A stretch of DNA of 64,000 nt. Origin: JANXYW01 sp031400455 (lineage in GTDB: Bacteria; Chloroflexota; Dehalococcoidia; DSTF01; JACRBR01). The notes beneath the pieces were generated by a model, which was not told the origin of the DNA, ran no database searches, and worked only from the letters and a program-made list of their open reading frames with translations. The stretch is taken from contig JANNPX010000038.1 in assembly GCA_031400455.1 (NCBI GenBank), positions 1 to 64,000 on the forward strand, read 5' to 3'. The position numbers and the translations under genes are program-made. Positions 56,911-64,000 of the stretch are shown here, piece after piece. How positions within the stretch are numbered: position 1 is the stretch's first letter; each line of letters begins with the position of its first letter.

Positions 56911-59256
56911 GTGCAACTGTACGACTGGCAGCGCGAAGCGATCGACGCCCTTGTCGAAGGCAGCGGACAGGTGCTCGTCGTCGCGCCGACGGGCGGCGGC
57001 AAGAGCATGTGCTTCCAGCAGCCCGCCATCGATCTGCCGGGCGTCGCGCTTGTCATCACGCCGCTCGTCGCGCTGATGGCTGACCAGGTGGCGGCGCTCA
57101 CCGCGCGCGGTGTCGCCGCGACGTATCTCGCCGCGAACCTCGACGCCGATGAGAACCGCCGCCGCATCGATCGCGTGCTCGCCGGTGAGGTGAAGCTGCT
57201 GTACATCGCGCCGGAGCGGCTGGCGTCGGAGTCGTTCCTCGAGAACGTGCTGGAGAAGCTGCCGCTGTCGCTGCTCGCCATCGACGAAGCGCACTGCATC
57301 AGCCACTGGGGGCACGACTTTCGCCCCGACTATCTGCACATCGGCGCGCTGGTCGAGCGGTTGAAGCCGCCGCGGCTGATCGCCTGCACGGCGACAGCGA
57401 CCCCCGCCGTGCGCAAGGAGATCGTCGAGCGCTTGCACATGCCCGATGCGCACCAGGTGCTACGCGGCTTCGCGCGCCACAACCTGCGGCTTTCGGTAGA
57501 AGAAGCGAGCGGGCCGAAGGCGAAGGAGAAGCGCATCGGCGAAGAGGTGAAGCGCGCGCTGACGAAACCGAACGCCGGTAACGGCTCGGCGCTCGTCTAC
57601 ACGGGATCGCGTCGCAGCGCAGAAACCGTCGCCGAGGCGATGCGCGCGCTGGGATGGCGCGCCGCGCACTATCACGCCGGCATGACCGGGCCGGAACGCA
57701 CAGGCGTGCAGGAGCTATTCCAGGTCGGGCGTCTCGACGTCGTCGCGGCGACAAACGCATTCGGCATGGGCATCGACCGCTCGGACATCCGCCTCGTCGT
57801 CCATCACTCGTTGCCGGAGTCGGTCGAGGCGTACTACCAGGAGGTCGGCCGCGCCGGCCGTGACGGCGAACCCGCCTCGGGCGTGCTGCTGATCGCCGAT
57901 CCCGATATCGCGTGGCGATTCAAGATGATCGCGAGCGACGACTTCGTCGGCGCGGAGCAGCAGTTGCGACGGCGCGATATGCTCCGTGCCATGATCGGCT
58001 ACGCCGAGACTTCCGCGTGCCGGCATGACAGCATCCTGGAGTACTTCGAGGATGAAGCAGAAGAGCTGGGTGGCTGCAGCCAGTGCGACAACTGCGTCGC
58101 CGCCGCCGAAGGCCGGCTCGGCGCCGAGCCCGACGAGACGGAGTCGGCCGGCGTCGTGCGCGAGGCGCTGAGCGCCATCCGCTCGCTGCCGTTCGCGGCG
58201 GGCGCGGGCGCCGTCGCCAGCTACCTCATCGGACACGGGTCGGCGCAGATCCGGCGCTACGACTGGCAGACGCGCCCGCAGTTCGGCGTGCTGAAGTCGC
58301 GTCGCGAAGATTGGGTGCGCCGCCTGCTACGCCGCTTCGTCGCGACCGGCGTGCTGGCCGTCGACCCCGAGCATCAGACGCTGCACATCACGCGCCGCAC
58401 CGTCGACGTGATCAACGGTGTGCGGCCCAACCCCGTGCGGCTGCCGCCGAACGATCGCCCGTCGCTGCGCGTTGGCGCGCCCGACCCGCGCTCCGCCGCC
58501 GGCACGCTGGACGGCGATGCTGCCACGCTGTTCGAGCGCCTCAAGGCGTGGCGGCGTTTGCGCGCCGATGCCGACGGCGTGCCCGCCTACGTCATCTGTC
58601 ACGACGCGACGCTCGCGGCCATCGCCGAGGCGCGACCATCATCCGGCGATGAGCTGATGCAGGTGAACGGCATGGGTCCGGCAAAGCTCCAGCGCTATGG
58701 AGTGCAGATCCTCGCCGAGGTACGCGCGCACACCGCCGAGTTCGGCGACCGCATCCCCGCGCACCTCGCCGCATCGCCGCCCTCATCCAGCGCTGATACG
58801 GATGCGGGGGATGGTTCGCTCTACGATCTGCTGCGTGCGTGGCGCCGCCGGCGCAGCACGCAGGAAGGCGTGAAGCTGTGGGAGATCTGCAGCAACGACG
58901 TGCTGCTCGGCATCATCAACACCCGGCCTCGCTCGACAGACGATCTGCGCACAGTCGACGACATGACGCCGCAACAGATCGAGCGCTTCGGCAGCGAGAT
59001 CGTCGCCGTCGTCAACCGCTATCTCGACGAAGCGACGTCGTCCGCGGACGACACCCGCTCCGATCACGAACGCCGTCTCGCCGAGCTGCGCGAGAAGCAC
59101 CCGCGCGCGTACGAGCCGTGGAGCGACGACGAAGACGCCCGCCTGATGCAGCTCGTCGACGCCGGAACCGACGTCAAGCAGATCGCCACCACGCTGGAAC
59201 GGCAACGTACGGCGATCGCGTCGCGCATCGAGAAGCTGCGCCTCGCGCCGGCCTGA
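56911..59256 (+). CDS. recQ: RecQ-type DNA helicase with two HRDC domains and C-terminal SANT/Myb-like segment
   Basis: 781 residues. Superfamily 2 motifs: APTGGGKS (25-32), DEAH (125-128), TATATP, and QEVGRAGRDG. A zinc-binding stretch (SACRHDSILEYF ... CSQCDNC) and winged-helix region follow as in RecQ. Two HRDC domains come next, TLFERLKAWRRLRADADGVP and LYDLLRAWRRRRSTQEGVKL. The last 60 residues (YEPWSDDEDARLMQLVDAG) resemble a SANT/Myb-like helix bundle. RecQ unwinds recombination intermediates. GTG 56911 is used; earlier frame lacks conserved sequence. Confidence 0.95.
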   Translation: MQLYDWQREAIDALVEGSGQVLVVAPTGGGKSMCFQQPAIDLPGVALVITPLVALMADQVAALTARGVAATYLAANLDADENRRRIDRVLAGEVKLLYIAPERLASESFLENVLEKLPLSLLAIDEAHCISHWGHDFRPDYLHIGALVERLKPPRLIACTATATPAVRKEIVERLHMPDAHQVLRGFARHNLRLSVEEASGPKAKEKRIGEEVKRALTKPNAGNGSALVYTGSRRSAETVAEAMRALGWRAAHYHAGMTGPERTGVQELFQVGRLDVVAATNAFGMGIDRSDIRLVVHHSLPESVEAYYQEVGRAGRDGEPASGVLLIADPDIAWRFKMIASDDFVGAEQQLRRRDMLRAMIGYAETSACRHDSILEYFEDEAEELGGCSQCDNCVAAAEGRLGAEPDETESAGVVREALSAIRSLPFAAGAGAVASYLIGHGSAQIRRYDWQTRPQFGVLKSRREDWVRRLLRRFVATGVLAVDPEHQTLHITRRTVDVINGVRPNPVRLPPNDRPSLRVGAPDPRSAAGTLDGDAATLFERLKAWRRLRADADGVPAYVICHDATLAAIAEARPSSGDELMQVNGMGPAKLQRYGVQILAEVRAHTAEFGDRIPAHLAASPPSSSADTDAGDGSLYDLLRAWRRRRSTQEGVKLWEICSNDVLLGIINTRPRSTDDLRTVDDMTPQQIERFGSEIVAVVNRYLDEATSSADDTRSDHERRLAELREKHPRAYEPWSDDEDARLMQLVDAGTDVKQIATTLERQRTAIASRIEKLRLAPA

Positions 59257-59257
59257 C

Positions 59258-59572
59258 GTGGAAGGCTCGAAGAGCGCGATCGCCGAACGCCTCTTCACTG
59301 TGCTAGGCGGCTTACTGGTGACGCACGTCGTAGGCCTCATCTACCTGAACGCACGGTTCGGTTCCGGTCTCGCGCCGGCGCCGTTCCTCACATTCATCTA
59401 TCTCCTTGGCTTCATCGCGGGACTGACTCCGCGGGTGTGGGCGCATATACTCGCGGAGGAGGAAATTGGTGGCTCGTTGGACACCGCGTGCGACCCGAAC
59501 CGTGTGCGACCTCACGCGCGGGATTGCCTGTGTGGCGCTCGGCATCGCCGCGCTCTCCTCCGGATGCGGTAG
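59258..59572 (+). CDS. Possible small membrane protein (about 70-104 aa)
   Basis: GTG 59258 follows the RecQ stop by one base. The frame has two hydrophobic stretches (LGGLLVTHVVGLIYL and APFLTFIYLLGFIAGL) and charged VWAHILAEEE. Beyond this it overlaps the lipoprotein gene by over 100 nt with R/C-rich sequence that looks like the shadow of that gene. A truncated or short real gene is possible; without homologs it stays doubtful. Confidence 0.35.
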   Translation: MEGSKSAIAERLFTVLGGLLVTHVVGLIYLNARFGSGLAPAPFLTFIYLLGFIAGLTPRVWAHILAEEEIGGSLDTACDPNRVRPHARDCLCGARHRRALLRMR

Positions 59573-60452
59573 CGACACCAAAGAAGAGCCAGCCGCTGTA
59601 ACAGCAGTCGGTTCGCCCTCCTCCGCTGCGACGCCGGCGAGCGTCGCTTCTCACGGCATCTACGTGGTGGGCGTTGTCACCCGCGAGGTCAAGCGGCTAA
59701 CCGACGCGCCGGCCCACTATTTCGGCCCATCCTGGTCGCCCGACGGAACGAAATTGGCGTTCAGCGCCGGCACGGACATCGTTCTGACGAATGTAGCTGG
59801 CGATGAGTCATTCCAGCTCACACACAATGGACGCAGCAACTACCTGCCCGTTTGGTCGCCCACCGGCCGGGAGATACTCTTCATCTCACAGGAAGGCGAC
59901 AATTTGTCCTCGGCAGAGATCTATCGGATCGATGCCGACGGCCGCAATGAAGAACGACTAACAACTAACATCGCCTGGGAATACCGCGCCGACTGGTCGC
60001 CTGATGGATCGCAAATCATGTTCGGTTCCGAGCGCGACAGCGTCTGGACGATCTTCACGATGGGAGCCGACGGGAAAGGCGAGGCCGCTCTGACGACGCC
60101 AGCGGCCGGAAACGCCATTGACTGGTCGCCTGACGGCCGCCTCGTCCTGTTCACATCTGATCGTGATGGCGACGACGACATCTACTCGATGGGGCCGGAT
60201 GGGAGTGCCCAGCGCAACCTCACCAACAATAGCTTTCACGATGACAATGCGTCGTTGTCGGCAGATGGCAAGCGCATCGCATTCAGTTCCGATCGCAGCG
60301 GCAAGAATGAGATCTACGTGATGGATCTGGATGGGACGAATGTGCGTCAACTGACGTTCGACGCCACATTCATTCCGAATGTCCCGGCCTGGGCGCCCGA
60401 CGGCGCCAATATCGCGTTTAGCGCCACGAGCACTCAGGCCGCGAGTCAATAA
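59469..60452 (+). CDS. TolB-like PD40 beta-propeller lipoprotein
   Basis: 327 residues. Signal peptide ends in lipobox ALSSGC, then a short S/A/P linker and six WD40-like PD40 repeats with WSPDGTKLAFS, WSPTGREILFI, WSPDGSQIMFGSER, WSPDGRLVLFTSDRDG and SADGKRIAFSSDRSG. Such propellers act as protein-interaction platforms near the membrane. Start GTG 59469 is chosen because AGGAGG lies 7 nt before; TTG 59466 is adjacent. It follows RecQ on the same strand. Confidence 0.88.
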   Translation: MARWTPRATRTVCDLTRGIACVALGIAALSSGCGSDTKEEPAAVTAVGSPSSAATPASVASHGIYVVGVVTREVKRLTDAPAHYFGPSWSPDGTKLAFSAGTDIVLTNVAGDESFQLTHNGRSNYLPVWSPTGREILFISQEGDNLSSAEIYRIDADGRNEERLTTNIAWEYRADWSPDGSQIMFGSERDSVWTIFTMGADGKGEAALTTPAAGNAIDWSPDGRLVLFTSDRDGDDDIYSMGPDGSAQRNLTNNSFHDDNASLSADGKRIAFSSDRSGKNEIYVMDLDGTNVRQLTFDATFIPNVPAWAPDGANIAFSATSTQAASQ

Positions 60453-60528
60453 CTGGCGCATGCCAGCCGGGATGTACAACCTTCGGACGAGAACGCTTAC
60501 CTCAGCGACCTACTCAAAGGAGCCACGC

Positions 60529-60942
60529 ATGACCCGCACCATCACCGAACGCCTCGCACCGGTCGCGCCCGAGTTCTTCGTGCGCGACGTGGACGCGAGC
60601 ATCGACTTCTACACCACCAAGCTCGGATTCACGCTCGTGCGCGCCGACCCCGAGGGCGACGAGCGGCACAGCTTCGCCGTGCTCGCCCGCGGCCAGGCCG
60701 AGTTCCTGTTCGTCCATGAGAGCGCGCTTGGGCCGGTGAACCGGGCCGCCCTTCCGCATCCACGCGCGCCCGGCGTGGACATCCGCCTGATGGTGGACGA
60801 TGTCGATGCCGTCCACGCATCCGTTCGCGATCACGGCGTCGACATCGTCATGCTGCTCAAGGATCAGTCGTACGGCCTGCGAGACTTCATCATCCGCGAC
60901 CCGGACGGCTATCGCATCCGATTCGCGCAGCGCATCGGGTAG
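60529..60942 (+). CDS. VOC/glyoxalase-superfamily protein
   Basis: 137 residues with VOC fold features: APEFFVRDVDASIDFYTTKL, a mid strand with AEFLFVHES and a final FIIRDPDGYRIRFAQR, as in bleomycin-resistance and dioxygenase-like proteins. ATG 60529 has AAAGGAG 7 nt upstream. The longer frame from 60379 overlaps the lipoprotein end and lacks support. It converges with the DinB gene with only 3 nt between them. Confidence 0.88.
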   Translation: MTRTITERLAPVAPEFFVRDVDASIDFYTTKLGFTLVRADPEGDERHSFAVLARGQAEFLFVHESALGPVNRAALPHPRAPGVDIRLMVDDVDAVHASVRDHGVDIVMLLKDQSYGLRDFIIRDPDGYRIRFAQRIG

Positions 60943-60945
60943 CGC

Positions 60946-61425
60946 TCAGCCGGCGCTCCGGATGCTCTCGAGATGTCCCGTGACATGTTCGATGAGCACG
61001 CCACCCTCGATCAGCTGCTGCGTGCTGACCGATGCGCCTCCAGCCAACGCGAGCTCGCCCGTGCGGTCGAGCTGCTCGTCGCTGAGGCCGCGAATGTATG
61101 CTGCCGTCGAGGCCACCCCATCGCGCAGTTCGCTCAGCACGCCCGCCTTCGTGGCCACCGCATTCTTCGCGGCACGACCGTCGTTCTTGCCGTTGATGTC
61201 GTCCCAGCTGTAGCCCGGCAGCGGCTTGCCCTCCGCAGCGGCGGTGATGAACTCTATTTCGAGCGGGAACTGCCCGGATACGTGCTGTGCCGTCTGCGCG
61301 ACCGTCCAGCCTTCCGCGTTACAGGCAGCGGCCCACTGCGCGTCGGAGCACGCCTCCACGGTCTTCTCCAGGTCGGCAGCTGCCTGTTCGAATCGGCTTG
61401 CGAGGACATCAGCACGCTGTCCCAC
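60946..61425 (-). CDS. DinB/YfiT-family protein
   Basis: 159 residues, four-helix bundle type: DLEKTVEACSDAQWAA, WTVAQTAQHVSGQ (first His) and the C-terminal LIEHVTGHLESI with two more metal-site His. The family includes mycothiol- or bacillithiol-dependent transferases and isomerases, mostly uncharacterised. A second DinB domain occurs in the 16189 fusion protein. Confidence 0.85.
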   Translation of the reverse strand: MGQRADVLASRFEQAAADLEKTVEACSDAQWAAACNAEGWTVAQTAQHVSGQFPLEIEFITAAAEGKPLPGYSWDDINGKNDGRAAKNAVATKAGVLSELRDGVASTAAYIRGLSDEQLDRTGELALAGGASVSTQQLIEGGVLIEHVTGHLESIRSAG

Positions 61426-61468
61426 GATTGCTCCTATTCATTGAGCCGCAACGGCGCGGCGTCACATC

Positions 61469-61819
61469 TTATCGCTTGCCGCGCTTGGGCTGGTCGGCGT
61501 CGGGGTTGATACCGAACGTCACGTGTACGGTTGAGCCGAAGCGGGCCGGATCGCCACCGATCTTGGCGAAGGCCTTGTCGAGATCTTCCTGAAAGCCGTG
61601 CAGGTCCGTCGGGTCGTCGCCCTCGATGATGAAGATATCCGAGGCCTCGTGCGTAAAGCCGCCGGTCCAGTAGCGCCGGACGATATCAATCTTACCGGCG
61701 TATTTCTTCGCCGTAGCCTCGAACGCCTTGCCTGGCTTCGCCTTCTCCGCATCCGACATCCCCTGGTAGTTGGCAGGGGTCTTCGCGAAGACAACGACTG
61801 CGTACTTTCGACCGGCCAT
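61469..61819 (-). CDS. Small conserved-looking protein of unknown function (116 aa)
   Basis: Starts MAGRKYAVVVFAKTPANYQG and contains HEASDIFIIEGDDPTDLHGF, with a basic C-terminus (QPKRGKR). The alternating strand-helix pattern suggests a ferredoxin-like fold as in small ABM or YCII-type proteins. No catalytic residue pattern is clear. The gene is single and flanked by minus-strand neighbours. Confidence 0.6.
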   Translation of the reverse strand: MAGRKYAVVVFAKTPANYQGMSDAEKAKPGKAFEATAKKYAGKIDIVRRYWTGGFTHEASDIFIIEGDDPTDLHGFQEDLDKAFAKIGGDPARFGSTVHVTFGINPDADQPKRGKR

Positions 61820-61962
61820 GTGATCTCCTCCTCTGGTGAATCAGTCCTTGCGTGGCGATGGGTTCGCCCGCTCTTCCGTGACTGCAGATAGTTGGTGTCG
61901 CGCCGGGCTCGATCATTACACAAGAGTTGCGCGAACACCACTCGGACAATGCGAACGTCAGA

Positions 61963-63108
61963 CTACTTCGCGACGGTGATCTCGACGGGCACATCCATCT
62001 CCCGATCGTTCCAGCGCACGCGGATCTTGCCCGTCGCATGCACCGGCCGCCCCGCCGCGAACGACTTCGCGCCACCGTCCGCGATCGGCGCCCAGCGCAC
62101 GCGGAACTCGACGCGCACCGGCACATTCGTCGCCAGCTTCAGCGGCGCGTCCAGGACGCGGCCGCCACCGTCCACGCGCTCCAGCCACGGCGTCGGCTCG
62201 ATCGTGACGTCGGCCGGCGCCGTGCTGACCAGCACGATCGACGCGCGCACCTGTGCTTTCAGCCGCGCATTCCCGACGTCCAGCGATACGGGGCTGGCGC
62301 TGACGTGCGCGGGATACAGAATCAGCCCCTTCGCGCGCAGCTCTGTGCTGTCGCGCGACGTCCACCGGATGGCTATCGTCGTATCGAGCGTGTAGCCGCG
62401 CGTCGTCGGATCGTGCTGGAAGTCGGCGTGGTCCCAGTCCATGTTGAACGTCACGGAGAAGCGGCCCGGCAGCACCTTCGACGCGACGACCTCCGCGCGC
62501 ACCGGCCCGTCGCACTCGATCGTTACGCCGTACGGAGCGGCGTGCTTCCAGGTGAGCTGGATCGTACGTGCGGCCTCGGCGCCCCATTGCACCTTGCCGA
62601 AATCGAGGGTCGGCGGCAGCCCCTCCGGTATCCCGGGCGTAGCGGGCTCCGGCGGGCGCTCGCGACGCACCGGACGCGCGCGCGGTGGCGGCGGCGCCGT
62701 CATTGGCGCGATGCGCTGCCGCGGGTTCGCAAGCGACGACGCGAAGTGCTGTATCGCCCACTCGACCCGGTCCGCAAGGCGGCGATGCGTCTGCAGTTCG
62801 GCGACCAGTTGCTTACCCGCACGGCTGATGAGCTTCGGATCGGCGGCGCTGCTGACCCCCAGTACGACCCACGGCTCGCCGTTATAGTTCGCCGCGACAT
62901 ACGTGTTCGCCTCGGAGCCGCGCCCCTTCAGCTCGTCGTAGGCGGCGTTGATCTCCTTCGCGACGTTGGCGTCGCCGCCGCGGTCCGGGTGGTGCACCTC
63001 GATCAGCGTCAGGTGCGCCGCTTTGATCACGCACTCCGGCGCGCCGGGCGCAATGCACAGCCGCTTCCAGTGGCTCGCAGTGCGATCAGTGCCGGCGACG
63101 CGGGGCAA
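61963..63108 (-). CDS. J-domain protein with beta-rich C-terminal part
   Basis: 381 residues. Residues 10-65 are a J-domain with the HPD tripeptide at 40-42 (EVHHPDRGGDANVAKEINAA). A second helical segment (WVVLGVSSAADPKLISRAGK) looks like a further J-related or scaffold piece, then a P/R-rich linker (about 134-155). About 220 residues of mostly beta-strand follow without known motif. The J-domain implies work with an Hsp70 (DnaK), but no DnaK or client gene is near. No cysteine-rich DnaJ zinc domain. Confidence 0.75.
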   Translation of the reverse strand: MPRVAGTDRTASHWKRLCIAPGAPECVIKAAHLTLIEVHHPDRGGDANVAKEINAAYDELKGRGSEANTYVAANYNGEPWVVLGVSSAADPKLISRAGKQLVAELQTHRRLADRVEWAIQHFASSLANPRQRIAPMTAPPPPRARPVRRERPPEPATPGIPEGLPPTLDFGKVQWGAEAARTIQLTWKHAAPYGVTIECDGPVRAEVVASKVLPGRFSVTFNMDWDHADFQHDPTTRGYTLDTTIAIRWTSRDSTELRAKGLILYPAHVSASPVSLDVGNARLKAQVRASIVLVSTAPADVTIEPTPWLERVDGGGRVLDAPLKLATNVPVRVEFRVRWAPIADGGAKSFAAGRPVHATGKIRVRWNDREMDVPVEITVAK

Positions 63109-63156
63109 TCGAGTGTCCTTTCATCGGATGCGAATGGGTCTCCGTAAGAACGAGCG

Positions 63157-64000
63157 TCAGTCGACGATCGCGGAATACACGATGCTCTTTAGCTGGCCGC
63201 GGAAGTTGAACGTCGCCGACGGCATCAGTTGCGTCATGAAGATCGCGACGAGGTCTTCGCGCGGGTCGACCCAGAAGATCGTGGATGCCGCGCCGCCCCA
63301 GTAGAAATCGCCTTCGCCCAGGGTGCCCGCTTCAACTTCGTCGGTCGTCGTCGCGAACCCCAGCCCGAATCCGATGCCCTCGTACGCCGTCTCGGAGAAC
63401 GCGCCCTTCGCCATCTGCGTCAGGTGCCGACCGCCCGACAGGTGGTTCTTCGCCATGAGCTGGATCGTGCGCGGCCCGAGGATGCGCGCGCCGTCCAGTT
63501 CGCCGCCGCGGCGCAGCATCTCGCAGAAGCGGAAGTAGTCCGCCGTCGTGCTCGTCAGCCCTCCGCCACCCGACAGGAACGTCGGCGTACGCGAGTACGT
63601 GCTGTTCTGCGGATCGTCGACGAGCGTTAGCGTCTTGTCGGGGGCGCGCTGGTAGTTAGCGGCTAAGCGCTCCGCCTTCTCGGGCGCGATCTTGAACGCC
63701 GTATCGCGCATGCCGAGCGGGTCGAACATCGTCTCCTGCAGGTAGGTGTCGAAGCGCTTACCGGAGATCGCCTCCACCAGGTACGCGCAGACGTCGGTCG
63801 AAAACGAGTACATCCACGCATCGCCGGGATCGTAGCGCAGCGGAACATGCGCGAGTTTCTCGACGAACGACCGCAACGTCTCACCGCCGCGCTGCACTCC
63901 CTGCGCGGCGTAGGCGCGATCGACCGGATGGCGCGTCATCCCGTAGGTGAGGCCGCCGGTGTGGCTGAGCACGTGGCGAAACGTCATCGGCGTCTTCGGC
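63157..64000 (-). CDS. Serine hydrolase, class C beta-lactamase family, N-terminus missing
   Basis: The frame runs off the window end, so the SxxK nucleophile motif is not visible. What remains has VLSHTGGL, the YSFST region at the YxN position, the DPLGMRDTAF strand and FYWGGAASTIFWVDPREDL, the KTG-equivalent block common in this family. Such enzymes include esterases, D-aminopeptidases and penicillin-binding relatives. Substrate unknown. Asn of YxN is replaced by Phe or Ser, which suggests an esterase-like role. Confidence 0.85.
   Translation of the reverse strand, partial: PKTPMTFRHVLSHTGGLTYGMTRHPVDRAYAAQGVQRGGETLRSFVEKLAHVPLRYDPGDAWMYSFSTDVCAYLVEAISGKRFDTYLQETMFDPLGMRDTAFKIAPEKAERLAANYQRAPDKTLTLVDDPQNSTYSRTPTFLSGGGGLTSTTADYFRFCEMLRRGGELDGARILGPRTIQLMAKNHLSGGRHLTQMAKGAFSETAYEGIGFGLGFATTTDEVEAGTLGEGDFYWGGAASTIFWVDPREDLVAIFMTQLMPSATFNFRGQLKSIVYSAIVD

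Overview
This 64 kb window is dense, high-GC bacterial chromosome with no rRNA, tRNA, phage or insertion sequence. Several features point to a Chloroflexota lineage, perhaps Dehalococcoidia-like: F420-type LLM oxidoreductases, an Agl23-like membrane glycosyltransferase, many secreted proteins with T/P-rich linkers and a recurring MRADVDGDG...SILDLT dockerin-like tail, and small lineage-type zinc-ribbon genes. This placement is an inference from gene content. A perfect parS site (10938-10953) near rpsF-ssb-rpsR suggests the replication-origin side of the chromosome.

Layout. 1-7 kb: the end of a cysteine desulfurase, a small antitoxin-like gene with a decayed partner, then a minus-strand series rpsF-ssb-rpsR, a parvulin-type foldase, hom, a coiled-coil gene and thrC. 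7-11 kb: a 1200-residue nuclease/helicase with eight helicase-associated repeats, then a repeat-rich gap holding parS. 11-14 kb: glycosyltransferase, Trm112-like protein and a small membrane protein, facing a promoter, c-di-AMP (ydaO) riboswitch and 69-residue zinc-ribbon gene. 14-27 kb: metabolic genes (Gfo/Idh, sugar epimerase, a phosphodiesterase-like enzyme, alcohol dehydrogenase, hydrolase, SRAP protein, PEP-mobile-domain protein) and an archaeal-type tyrosyl-tRNA synthetase. 27-52 kb: the most distinctive region, described below, interspersed with an ABC exporter, a GH78 rhamnosidase and a P450-ferredoxin pair. 52-64 kb: Agl23-like glycosyltransferase, a Mn-riboswitch (yybP-ykoY) unit with a small acidic protein and TerC, an MBL hydrolase, RecQ, a TolB-like lipoprotein, VOC and DinB proteins, a J-domain protein and the end of a serine hydrolase.

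The 27-52 kb region encodes what looks like an extracellular cohesin/dockerin-like assembly. One protein has four tandem cohesin-like domains. Two more combine a cohesin-like domain with a dockerin-like module. Five others carry dockerin-like modules on different effectors: a kelch protein, a purple-acid-phosphatase-like enzyme, a galactose-oxidase-like copper enzyme, an uncharacterised secreted domain and, unusually, the extracellular end of a Ser/Thr kinase. Most of the dockerin-like modules are bracketed by two cysteines and each cohesin-like domain carries LGS(S/T)GR with a nearby Cys, so a disulfide-stabilised variant is plausible. Two cohesin genes also share a similar promoter and structured leader. 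Binding between these modules is inferred, not shown.
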